From assembly GCA_027489065.1 (NCBI GenBank), contig JAIYAM010000056.1:62001-126000 (forward strand): 64,000 nt of DNA. Direction: 5' to 3'. Of the stretch, positions 16,750-23,970 are shown piece by piece (within the stretch, counting starts at the first letter, position 1; every line of letters starts with the position of its first letter). The position numbers and the translations under genes are program-made. The notes beneath the pieces are model-generated. The model did no database searches. It had not been told where the DNA came from and saw only the letters and a list, made by a program, of their open reading frames with translations. Source of the DNA: Erythrobacteraceae bacterium (lineage in GTDB: Bacteria; Pseudomonadota; Alphaproteobacteria; Sphingomonadales; Sphingomonadaceae).

Positions 16750-17637
16750 TCAATCCTCCGCTGTGTGGTCCTTGATCTCGTAGAAGTCGCTGATGCAGGC
16801 CCAGGCATCCTCGGCGGTTTCGCACCAGGTGATGAGGTCGAGGTCGGACTTGGAGATCACGCCTTCTTCCGCGAGCGCCTCGAAATCGATCACGCGGGTC
16901 CAGAACTCGCGGCCGAACAGGATGATCGGCATCGGCTTCATCTTGCCGGTCTGGATCAGGGTGATGAGCTCGAAGAATTCGTCGAAGGTGCCGAAGCCGC
17001 CGGGAAACACCGCCACCGCGCGGGCGCGCAGCAGGAAGTGCATCTTGCGCAGCGCGAAGTAGTGGAACTGGAAGCTCAGGTAGGGCGTCACGTAAGGGTT
17101 GGGCGCCTGTTCGTGGGGGAGCACGATGTTGAGCCCGATCGATTCGGAGCCGGCGTCGGACGCGCCGCGGTTGCCCGCCTCCATGATCGACGGACCGCCG
17201 CCGGTGGTGACGACGAACTGGCGAAGGCCGTTCTCGATGATGCCCTTTTCCGAGACCAGCCGGGCGAGGCGGTAGGCCTCGTCATAATACTTCGCCTTCT
17301 CGGCGAGGCGCTGGGCGACCTTCTGGTCATATTCGTCGCCGTTCTTGGCGGCTGCGATGCGCGCCTCGGCCTGCGCGGGCGAGGGGATGCGGGCCGAGCC
17401 ATACATCACCAGCGTCGATCCGACGCGGGCTTCGTCGAGCAGCATTTCGGGCTTCAGCAGCTCGAGCTGGAAGCGGACCGGGCGAAGCTCGTCGCGCAGC
17501 AGGAAATCGGTGTCGCGGAAGGCCAGCTTGTAGGCGGGGTGCGCCTGCTGGGGGGTGCGCTCGGGCCCGCCCTCGGCAAAGCGGGTCTCCTCGCCGGCGC
17601 GGTAGAACTTGCGATCTGTCAGGTCTTTGTCGGTCAT
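16750..17637 (-). CDS. LOG family (TIGR00730-type) protein
   Basis: A 295-residue Rossmann-fold protein with TTGGGPSIMEAGNRGA and the catalytic PGGFGTFDEFFE, the signature of LOG phosphoribohydrolases that release free cytokinin-type bases from nucleoside monophosphates. The protein carries a roughly 80-residue N-terminal extension compared with short LOGs, as in the larger bacterial type. The natural substrate in bacteria is often unclear. The parS-like element with AGACCC repeats lies immediately upstream of its start. Confidence 0.88.
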   Translation of the reverse strand: MTDKDLTDRKFYRAGEETRFAEGGPERTPQQAHPAYKLAFRDTDFLLRDELRPVRFQLELLKPEMLLDEARVGSTLVMYGSARIPSPAQAEARIAAAKNGDEYDQKVAQRLAEKAKYYDEAYRLARLVSEKGIIENGLRQFVVTTGGGPSIMEAGNRGASDAGSESIGLNIVLPHEQAPNPYVTPYLSFQFHYFALRKMHFLLRARAVAVFPGGFGTFDEFFELITLIQTGKMKPMPIILFGREFWTRVIDFEALAEEGVISKSDLDLITWCETAEDAWACISDFYEIKDHTAED

Positions 17638-17641
17638 GCCC

Positions 17642-17702
17642 AGACCCCTGCCAGACCCCGTTTAGACCCGCAATAGTCCGTGTTAGACCCCCGCCAGACC
17701 CC
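17642..17702 (+). repeat. Phased AGACCC array A (about 11-bp period)
   Basis: AGACCC motifs start at 17642, 17653, 17664, 17685 and 17696, with a decayed copy AGTCCG at 17675. The steps are 11, 11, 11, 10 and 11 bases, about one helical turn. The last copy starts 18 bases before the palindrome at 17714. The block sits just upstream of the LOG-family gene and is non-coding. Confidence 0.8.
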
Positions 17703-17713
17703 GCCCGACGCGA

Positions 17714-17729
17714 TGTTTCATGTGAAACA
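17714..17729. promoter_or_regulatory. parS-like palindrome A
   Basis: TGTTTCATGTGAAACA matches the parS consensus TGTTTCACGTGAAACA at 15 of 16 positions; the mismatch is at the centre. ParB binding is expected from known sites but not shown here. Confidence 0.65.
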
Positions 17730-17743
17730 TTGCGCCGTATGGG

Positions 17744-19153
17744 TCAGGCGGTGAGCCGCATCAGGTTGGCGACGGCGGCCGGGCCGGTCTGGCGCATCTC
17801 CTGGAGGATGGCGATCCGCGCGGCATCGCTGCGATCGACCGCGGCGGCGATCTTGCCGAACCCGTCGAGCCGGCTCCGGCGGATCCACGCGCCCAGCTTC
17901 TCGTCGGTGAACCATGTGCCCTGGTTCATGATGTTGACGATGTTGGTGGCGAGGAACCCCTTGAGATCGTGCGGGAAAGGCACGGTGCGGCAGAGCGCGT
18001 TCTTGTCGGCGTCGCCCTCGTAATGCGCCTCGACAAAGGCGATCAGCGCGGCCGAGAAGCACGGCTGGGGGACCCGCACGAGCTGGGGAACGATCTTGTC
18101 GCCCTGGAAGATCGGCTGGGGGCTGCGCGGCTCGACCGCCGAGGCGGTGCAATCGATGTAGAGCGCATTGGCGAGGGCAGGCTCGGCGCCCTGTTCGAGT
18201 TGGATCGCATCGGGCGTGATCGCCGTGACCCGGCCCTTCCGCACAACATTGGTGACCTGCCGCAGCGCTGCGACCTCCCCTTGCGAGATGGTGGCGTAGT
18301 GGAACATGGTGGGGGTCACCGAAGGGTCGATCCGCAGCATCATGCCGGCCTCCTCGAGCCGGGCGAAGATGTCCTCGGGCGAGGTCCCTTGCGCAAAGGC
18401 GCGCATCTGGGCGAGCTGGCTGCCGAACACATTGTCGAAGAACTCCGCTCCGGGCTGGGTGCAGGTGCGGTTGATGAGCCAGCTCTCGCGCGGCTTGACC
18501 CATTGGATCGCCTCTGCGGGAGTCCCCATCGACAGCAGCCAGCCCACCGCGTCCATCGCCGTCTTGCCTGCGCCGAGCACCACGAAGCGCTCGGGCCGCT
18601 CGGGCGCAAGCCACAAGCGCGCAAGCTGGCCCGGCGGCACGACCCGCACGCCGTCCGCGATGCTGAAGCGCGGGGTGTGGTTGGCGGGGATCACCGGGCT
18701 GGAATAGGTCGCATCGACCACCTTGCGGCGCACGGCCACCTGCGTCCCCTCGCCCGACATCAGCGAGACCACCCGGCCCTCGCCCCTGTGGTCCGACATC
18801 GGCAGATAGGTCACCCGCCCCGAGGGCAGCAAAGTCTGGCGCATCACCTTGTCGAAATAGCCGCTCACCTCCGCGCCCGAGGCAAGCTCGTAGAGCCCTG
18901 CATTCGCCCCATGCGTGTCCTTGCGGTTCTCGCCGAGGGACAGCGAGTTCACCCCATAGAAGGCCGAGGGCTGGTGCAGCGCGACGAAGGGATAGGCGTC
19001 GTTCCAGTGCCCGCCGGGCTTGGACTGCCGGTCGACGATGGTGATGTGCGCGTCGCTCTCGGCCAGCATCGTGTCGGCAAAGGCCATGCCCACGGCCCCT
19101 GCGCCGATGATCAGGTAGTCGGTCTCGATCTGGCGCACTGGCTTGGTCCCCAA
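17744..19153 (-). CDS. FAD/NAD(P)-binding oxidoreductase, flavin monooxygenase-like
   Basis: A 469-residue cytoplasmic flavoprotein. The N-terminal Rossmann motif YLIIGAGAVGMAFA is followed by an acidic-ended strand (ITIVDRQSKPGGHW), and a second nucleotide-binding motif FVVLGAGKTAMDAVG lies near residue 205. The GGHWN-DAYPF block resembles flavin-containing monooxygenases. Substrate is unknown. It is divergent from a TetR regulator, with two TTTAC-N3-GTAA sites in the shared spacer, so it is probably that regulator's target. Confidence 0.82.
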   Translation of the reverse strand: MGTKPVRQIETDYLIIGAGAVGMAFADTMLAESDAHITIVDRQSKPGGHWNDAYPFVALHQPSAFYGVNSLSLGENRKDTHGANAGLYELASGAEVSGYFDKVMRQTLLPSGRVTYLPMSDHRGEGRVVSLMSGEGTQVAVRRKVVDATYSSPVIPANHTPRFSIADGVRVVPPGQLARLWLAPERPERFVVLGAGKTAMDAVGWLLSMGTPAEAIQWVKPRESWLINRTCTQPGAEFFDNVFGSQLAQMRAFAQGTSPEDIFARLEEAGMMLRIDPSVTPTMFHYATISQGEVAALRQVTNVVRKGRVTAITPDAIQLEQGAEPALANALYIDCTASAVEPRSPQPIFQGDKIVPQLVRVPQPCFSAALIAFVEAHYEGDADKNALCRTVPFPHDLKGFLATNIVNIMNQGTWFTDEKLGAWIRRSRLDGFGKIAAAVDRSDAARIAILQEMRQTGPAAVANLMRLTA

Positions 19154-19157
19154 GTTG

Positions 19158-19183
19158 TTTACACCGTAAATTTACACTGTAAG
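19158..19183. promoter_or_regulatory. Tandem palindromic operator, probable TetR site
   Basis: Two adjacent 13-bp sites, TTTAC-ACC-GTAAA (19158-19170) and TTTAC-ACT-GTAAG (19171-19183), lie between the divergent oxidoreductase and TetR genes. The first is 5 bases from the oxidoreductase start codon, well placed for repression. Confidence 0.7.
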
Positions 19184-19240
19184 ATTGCGGAGTCAAGCCT
19201 CTCCGGCTAGGATCGGAGCCGCCTCAGGAGACTGCCCCCC

Positions 19241-19846
19241 GTGCCCCCTACGCCCCGCACATCCCGCACGCTCACCGACGAGGACCTCGCCGCCTTCAAG
19301 ACGCGGCTGTGCGATGTCGCGGAAGCCATGTTCGCGGCCGCCGGGGCGGACAATGTCTCGATGCGCCAGATCGCCGCGGCATTGGGGGTGAGCCCGATGA
19401 CCCCCTACCGCTATTTCGCGAACCGCGAGGCGATCCTCGCCGAAGTGCGCATCCGCGGCTTCGAGCGGTTCGCGGCCTTGCTCGAGGCCGCCTACGCCGC
19501 CACTTCCGGCGATGCCGCGGCCAAGGCGGCGGCGATGGGGCGCGAATATGTCGATTTCGCGCTCGCCAACGCCAACACCTACCGGCTGATGTTCGGCGAG
19601 CACAGCCAGGAGGACAGCGACGAAAGCCCGCTGGGCCGCGCAGTGGCGCGGGCGCGGGCGACGCTGTCGGTCTATGGGGACGGGCTGATCCGCGCCGGCA
19701 TGGCCGAGGCCGAGGCGCGGGCGATGGAGGGGCTGATCTGGTCGACCCTCCACGGCGCGGTCACGCTGGAGCTCGCAGGCACCACCCCGCCCGGCTCGGC
19801 GCATGAAACCCTCCGCCTGCTCGGGCGTTTCGCGCTGCGCGGCTAG
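19241..19846 (+). CDS. TetR/AcrR family transcriptional regulator
   Basis: A 201-residue regulator. The N-terminal helix-turn-helix is visible as MRQIAAALGVSPMTPYRYF with the following REAILAEV helix; the remaining all-helical part (about 75-200) is a ligand/dimer domain of the TetR_C type. It starts at GTG 19241. Divergent placement and the tandem palindromes at 19158-19183 suggest that it represses both itself and the FAD oxidoreductase. Its stop overlaps the convergent thioesterase stop within CTAG. Confidence 0.9.
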   Translation: MPPTPRTSRTLTDEDLAAFKTRLCDVAEAMFAAAGADNVSMRQIAAALGVSPMTPYRYFANREAILAEVRIRGFERFAALLEAAYAATSGDAAAKAAAMGREYVDFALANANTYRLMFGEHSQEDSDESPLGRAVARARATLSVYGDGLIRAGMAEAEARAMEGLIWSTLHGAVTLELAGTTPPGSAHETLRLLGRFALRG

Positions 19847-20253
19847 GGGACGGCGATGATCCGGAAGGTCGCGGCGGCCTTGGCGATCAGCTCGCCATCC
19901 GCCTCGATCCGCGCATCCGCGAAGGCGAGGCTGCGCCCGAGCTTCGCCGGCAGCCCGCGCACCTCGAGCCACTGGCCGAGCTTGCTCACGCCAAGGAAAT
20001 CGACCGAGAGGCTGACGGTCAGCGCCGAGGTGCCCTCCATCTGGAGCACGCAGGCGAGCCCCATGGCATTATCCGCGAGCGCCGAGATCACCCCGCCATG
20101 GAGCAGCCCGCGCGCATTGCAATGCGGCGCGGCGATCCTCAGGCCGAGGCTGAAGGCATCGCCCTCGCGCTTGGCGTAGAGCGGTTCCCACGGATCGGTG
20201 ACCGGGCTCTTGCGGAAATGCGGCGCGTAGCCGGGCGGGATGTCGCTCGTCAT
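19843..20253 (-). CDS. PaaI family hotdog-fold thioesterase
   Basis: A 136-residue protein with the hotdog motif LHGGVISALADNAMGLAC (conserved HGG and acidic residue) and the SLSVDFLG strand, as in PaaI/YdiI acyl-CoA thioesterases. The start is ATG 20253, which overlaps the upstream hydrolase stop by 4 bases; the longer open frame is antisense or shadow. It ends the DUF4267-hydrolase-thioesterase operon. Acyl substrate is not predictable. Confidence 0.88.
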   Translation of the reverse strand: MTSDIPPGYAPHFRKSPVTDPWEPLYAKREGDAFSLGLRIAAPHCNARGLLHGGVISALADNAMGLACVLQMEGTSALTVSLSVDFLGVSKLGQWLEVRGLPAKLGRSLAFADARIEADGELIAKAAATFRIIAVP

Positions 20254-21155
20254 GCCTTCAGAAACGCCTGAATCGCGTCGAGCACATGGTCGGGCGCCTC
20301 GAGTTCGGGCGTATGGCCGAGGTCGTCGAAGGTCACCGTTCGCACGCCCTCGTAAAGCTGCGCCAGCGAATGGGCGTTGCCCGCCGGGTGCGAGCGGTCC
20401 GCCGCGCCCCAGATCGAGAGGATCGGCTGGGCCGGCCGGGGCAGCTCCTCGGCCACGTCCATGTAGATCTGGTAGGCGCTCGCCAGCGACCACATCGCAC
20501 CGTGGGCGAAGGAGCGTTCGGCACAATTGCAGAAGTGGGGGATCTGCTCCTTGCGCCCGACCGAAAGCCGGTACCAGTCCGGCATCCGCCTGGGCGCCAT
20601 GCGCGCCATCGCGATCTGACCCAGGACCGGGCGGGCGAGAATGCCCTTGGGATCGCGCCCGGCCTTCCACCGCGCGAAGGCCTGCGCCCCGCCCGCCTGC
20701 ATCAGGGCGAGGTGCGAGGCGAGTTCCGGCATCCGGCCTGCGATGTCGAGCGCGGCGAGGCTGGCGACGCAGGAGAAGGCGAAGATGCTCCCCTCCCCCG
20801 CGATCGCGCGCAGGAAGGCGGCAAGATCGTCGTTGGTCTCGCGGAAGGCAAAGCCGTAGTCGCCGGTCGCCGCCGAGAAGCCCATCGCGGGCAGTTCGAC
20901 GACGATCACGCGGAAGTGCGGGGCGAAGGCCGCCACCAGCGGGCCGTAGACCTCGATCGTCATCGGCGGGTCGGCGGTGAAGACGATGGTCTGGCCGTTG
21001 CCCGCTTCGAGGTAGCGGTATTGCACCTTGGCGGTGCGGTGGAATTTCACGCCGGGGGTCGCGGCGGCGGGCCAGCCCTTGCGGAACCGCGCCATCTTGG
21101 CCTCGCCCCCGCGGGTGTCGAGCCGCGCGCCCATGCGGGTGAGGAGGCCGGTCAT
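20250..21155 (-). CDS. Alpha/beta hydrolase with an atypical nucleophile elbow
   Basis: A 301-residue alpha/beta-hydrolase-fold protein: YRYLEAGNGQTIVFT leads the first strands, a late IWGAADRSHP gives the likely acid, and LGHTPELEAPDHV the likely catalytic histidine. The nucleophile elbow reads IFAFSCVASLAALD (about 124-137) instead of G-X-S-X-G; S128 is the probable nucleophile but the small flanking glycines are missing. It overlaps both neighbours by 4 bases in a three-gene operon divergent from LysR. Confidence 0.82.
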   Translation of the reverse strand: MTGLLTRMGARLDTRGGEAKMARFRKGWPAAATPGVKFHRTAKVQYRYLEAGNGQTIVFTADPPMTIEVYGPLVAAFAPHFRVIVVELPAMGFSAATGDYGFAFRETNDDLAAFLRAIAGEGSIFAFSCVASLAALDIAGRMPELASHLALMQAGGAQAFARWKAGRDPKGILARPVLGQIAMARMAPRRMPDWYRLSVGRKEQIPHFCNCAERSFAHGAMWSLASAYQIYMDVAEELPRPAQPILSIWGAADRSHPAGNAHSLAQLYEGVRTVTFDDLGHTPELEAPDHVLDAIQAFLKA

Positions 21156-21571
21156 GCGCGCGCCTCCTGCTTCGCCGCCGCACGCCCGAGGAACACCGCG
21201 GCGACCACGAGGAACACTGCGATGGCGAGGTGGCGTCCGACGATCCCCGGCCCCGCCCCTGCGCCGAGCGCGAGGTAGGCATCGCCGAGCGGCATGAGCA
21301 GCGCCGCCAGCGCCATCCAGCGCAATGCGGCAAAGTCGCTGCGGGCGAGCAGCACGGCGGTGAGCACCGCGATGAACCCGGCCCTGAGGCCATAGACCTG
21401 CACCCAGCCCAAGGCGCTCAGCTGGTCGACCGGCAGGCCCATGTAGGTGGCAAAGCCCTGCGGATCCGTCGCGGTGCGGACCGCGTTGACGCCTTGCAGC
21501 AGGGCGATTGCCGCGGCCAGCCAGAACCCGGCTGTGCGGGCGGGGCGGAATGTCGGTGCTTGCGTGGCCAT
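21152..21571 (-). CDS. DUF4267-like small membrane protein
   Basis: A 139-residue integral membrane protein with about four hydrophobic helices and a YMGLPVDQLSALGWVQVYGLR loop, like DUF4267. ATG 21571 is preferred over ATG 21583 because GGAGG lies 5-6 bases before it. It is first in the operon with the hydrolase and thioesterase and is divergent from the LysR gene. Function unknown. Confidence 0.78.
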   Translation of the reverse strand: MATQAPTFRPARTAGFWLAAAIALLQGVNAVRTATDPQGFATYMGLPVDQLSALGWVQVYGLRAGFIAVLTAVLLARSDFAALRWMALAALLMPLGDAYLALGAGAGPGIVGRHLAIAVFLVVAAVFLGRAAAKQEARA

Positions 21572-21677
21572 GAGTGCCTCCATCCTTGTGACCCCAGGGA
21601 GGTTATGCGATTGCCAGCGGCAGGGCTTGTTGCGATATGGCGAAACGGTTTTTCGTCAGCGCAAAGGAGTTCGCGCC

Positions 21678-22562
21678 ATTCCGCTCGATCCGCAGGACCT
21701 TGCCGACCTCATCGCGATCCGCGACGCGGGGACATTGAGCGCGGCTGCCAAGGCGCGCGGCGTGGCGGTGTCGACCGTCTCGCGGCGCATCGCCGCGCTC
21801 GAGGCGGCGCTCGGGCTCCAGCTGGTCGACCGGCGCACCGACGGGGTGCGATTGAGCCGCGAAGGCCTCGCCGTCGCCGAGGCCGCCTTGCCGATCGCCG
21901 AGCAGATGCGCCGGGTGGAGCGGGTGGCGGAGAGCCTGCGGCAGGGCGTGAAGACCGTGCCGGTGCGGATCTCGGCGACCGAGTTCGTGATCTCGGACGT
22001 GCTCGCCCCGGCGCTGGACCGGCTGTGGGCGATGGGCGCGGACTTCCCCGTCCACCTGCAATCGCAGGCCGATGTGGTGAGCCTCGCCGGGCGCGACGCC
22101 GATCTGGCGATCCGCATGGTGCGGCCCGAGGGCGCGAGCCTCTATGCGCGGCGGCTCGGCGATATCCGGCTGGGGCTGTTCGCTGCGCCGGACTATCTCG
22201 CGGGCCGGGAGCCTGCCGGGATCGACCTCAAGGCCGAGCGGCTGCTGATCTACGACGAGAGCTATGGCCGCCTGCCGGAGCTCGACTGGGTGGCGCAGCA
22301 TGGATTGACCGAGGCTGTGGCGATGCGCACCGGCAGCACCCGCGGGCTACTCGCTGCGACCCTTGCGGGCGGGGGGATCGGCATGCTGCCGGTGCCCTTC
22401 GCGCTGCGGACCGGCACGCTGGTGGAGATCTCGCCGCCCTCACCTCTGCCGAGCCGTCAGCCATGGCTGATCGTGCACCGCGACCTGCGCGGGCTGGGCG
22501 CCATCAGGCTGGTGCAGAAGTGGGTGGTGGAGACCTTCGCCAATCTGCCGGGCTCGGGGTGA
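21678..22562 (+). CDS. LysR family transcriptional regulator
   Basis: A regulator of about 294 residues. The N-terminal winged helix-turn-helix is clear: LADLIAIRDAGTLSAAAKAR, then VSTVSRRIAALEAALGLQLVDR. A periplasmic-binding-like effector domain follows. No ATG or GTG fits: AGGAG at 21665-21669 sits 8 bases before an ATT codon at 21678 that begins IPLDPQDL, matching the normal LysR start; TTG at 21627 is the alternative. It is divergent from the DUF4267-hydrolase-thioesterase operon, its likely target. Confidence 0.87.
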   Translation: MPLDPQDLADLIAIRDAGTLSAAAKARGVAVSTVSRRIAALEAALGLQLVDRRTDGVRLSREGLAVAEAALPIAEQMRRVERVAESLRQGVKTVPVRISATEFVISDVLAPALDRLWAMGADFPVHLQSQADVVSLAGRDADLAIRMVRPEGASLYARRLGDIRLGLFAAPDYLAGREPAGIDLKAERLLIYDESYGRLPELDWVAQHGLTEAVAMRTGSTRGLLAATLAGGGIGMLPVPFALRTGTLVEISPPSPLPSRQPWLIVHRDLRGLGAIRLVQKWVVETFANLPGSG

Positions 22563-22577
22563 TCGCGCAGCATGGGG

Positions 22578-22650
22578 CCAGAGCCGTCGCAGACCCCCTC
22601 TAGACCACTGCCAGACCCCCTCCAGACCCCGCCAACAGGACCTTAGACCC
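22578..22650 (+). repeat. Phased AGACCC array B (about 11-bp period)
   Basis: AGACC-type motifs start at 22580 (AGAGCC), 22591, 22602 (AGACCA), 22613, 22624 and 22645, with a badly decayed unit at about 22635. Steps are 11, 11, 11, 11, 11 and 10 bases. The last copy starts 18 bases before the palindrome at 22663. The block lies in the convergent spacer between LysR and the SDR gene. Confidence 0.8.
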
Positions 22651-22662
22651 GCGTTCGCGGCG

Positions 22663-22678
22663 TGTTTCACGTGGAACA
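22663..22678. promoter_or_regulatory. parS-like palindrome B
   Basis: TGTTTCACGTGGAACA matches the parS consensus at 15 of 16 positions, with the central CACGTG intact. It lies in non-coding DNA. Confidence 0.72.
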
Positions 22679-22723
22679 TCGGGTGCAAGATACAGCGCGC
22701 CGGTGATGTGGATGACCCCGTCG

Positions 22724-23749
22724 CTAAGCGGTTCGAGCTTCGGCGGCTTCATCTCCTGCCGACTTCCGGCGGCGAGCGAAGGCAGCCAGACCGATTGCCG
22801 CGATCACCGTCGAGGCGAGCAGCGCGCGGTCAATCGTTCGCGCGGAGGGCATCCCCTTCGCGCGCAACCACCCGCCATCGGTGCGGCGCGGCGCATCGGT
22901 TGTGGCAAGCAAGGCGCCCTCGCCATAGGGAGCCGGACTGGCCTTCCCCAAGGCTTTGCGCATCACGGCAAAACCCAGCCGTTCGGTGGCGGCAGGCATG
23001 AGCGCGTAGCCGATCTGCGCGGCGCGGGCGATCCATCCGACTGCGACCTCGTCCCGCGGTCGCCGCACCAGCGCGACGAAAGCCTGCGCCACGTCCTCGG
23101 CGGCATAGAGATAGGGGCCGGCATTGATCGCCTTGCCGCTCGTGTTCGCCGCACTTGCGAGGCCCGGCGTATCGACCACCGCGGGAAAGACACCGCAGAC
23201 ATGAATGCGTGGATGCTCGAACATTTCCTGGCGCAAGGTCGACGTCAGCGCCCGCAGCCCGAACTTTGAGGCACTATACGCAGCGGCGAACGGGGGCGGC
23301 GACCAGCCTCCCATCGAAACCGTGTTGATCAGGATGCCCTCGCCCTGCTCCAGAAAGCGCGGCAGCACGGCATGAGCACCATGGAATGCACCGAGCAGAT
23401 CGACCTCGAGCGTGCGGCGATGGAGCTCCATGGGGGTGTCGACGAACGGCCCGATGACACCGACGCCGGCGTTGTTGATCCAGACGTCTATGCGGCCGAA
23501 AGCCGTGACGGCGGCTTGCGCCAATGCGGAAACTGCTGCGGAATCAGCGACGTCGGTCGGCACGACGAGTGCTTTGCCGCCGGACGCGCGACACTCCCGC
23601 GCCGCATCCTCAAGCTGCTGCGCATTGCGCGCGGCGAGCACCACCGCGGCGCCTTCCTTGGCAAAGGCACGAGCAGCGGCTCGCCCGATCCCGCTTGAAG
23701 CGCCCGTGATGACGACGACGCGCCCGGCGATGTCAGAAAAGCCAGACAT
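22724..23749 (-). CDS. SDR family oxidoreductase with C-terminal membrane anchor
   Basis: A 341-residue classical short-chain dehydrogenase: cofactor motif TGASSGIG (15-22), NNAG (92-95), and catalytic Y158-x3-K162 in AAYSASKFG. After the core, a tail ends in a hydrophobic helix (ALLASTVIAAIGLAAFA) followed by basic RRRK, suggesting a tail anchor in the inner membrane. Substrate unknown. A 28-codon ORF lies 3 bases upstream and is probably translated with it. Confidence 0.87.
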   Translation of the reverse strand: MSGFSDIAGRVVVITGASSGIGRAAARAFAKEGAAVVLAARNAQQLEDAARECRASGGKALVVPTDVADSAAVSALAQAAVTAFGRIDVWINNAGVGVIGPFVDTPMELHRRTLEVDLLGAFHGAHAVLPRFLEQGEGILINTVSMGGWSPPPFAAAYSASKFGLRALTSTLRQEMFEHPRIHVCGVFPAVVDTPGLASAANTSGKAINAGPYLYAAEDVAQAFVALVRRPRDEVAVGWIARAAQIGYALMPAATERLGFAVMRKALGKASPAPYGEGALLATTDAPRRTDGGWLRAKGMPSARTIDRALLASTVIAAIGLAAFARRRKSAGDEAAEARTA

Positions 23750-23752
23750 GCT

Positions 23753-23839
23753 TCAGAACTTCTTTTCGCCGCCGCCAGCACCATCGCCCCGCTTTTGCGT
23801 GGTTGGACCGGCGTTGCTGCTCGCACACTTGTGAGCCAT
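23753..23839 (-). CDS. Putative 28-residue small protein upstream of the SDR gene
   Basis: Not recognised. An ATG-started ORF encodes 28 residues, starting MAHKCASSNAGPTTQ and ending in a Gly-rich, basic GGGEKKF tail. It has a good AAGGAG ribosome site 8 bases upstream, and its stop is 3 bases from the SDR start, so the two are probably coupled. It could be a true small protein or a leader ORF controlling SDR translation. Confidence 0.5.
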   Translation of the reverse strand: MAHKCASSNAGPTTQKRGDGAGGGEKKF

Positions 23840-23970
23840 GTCGTGAACTCCTTCGAGCCCGGCTATGGCTTGTCTTGGCGCTGTGTTCCGGATGGCAGGG
23901 AAAAACCCGATGTGTTGTGAGCGCGAGGCGGCGGGTGGCACGACACCCCCGTCCGGCAGCGAAGGGCCAA

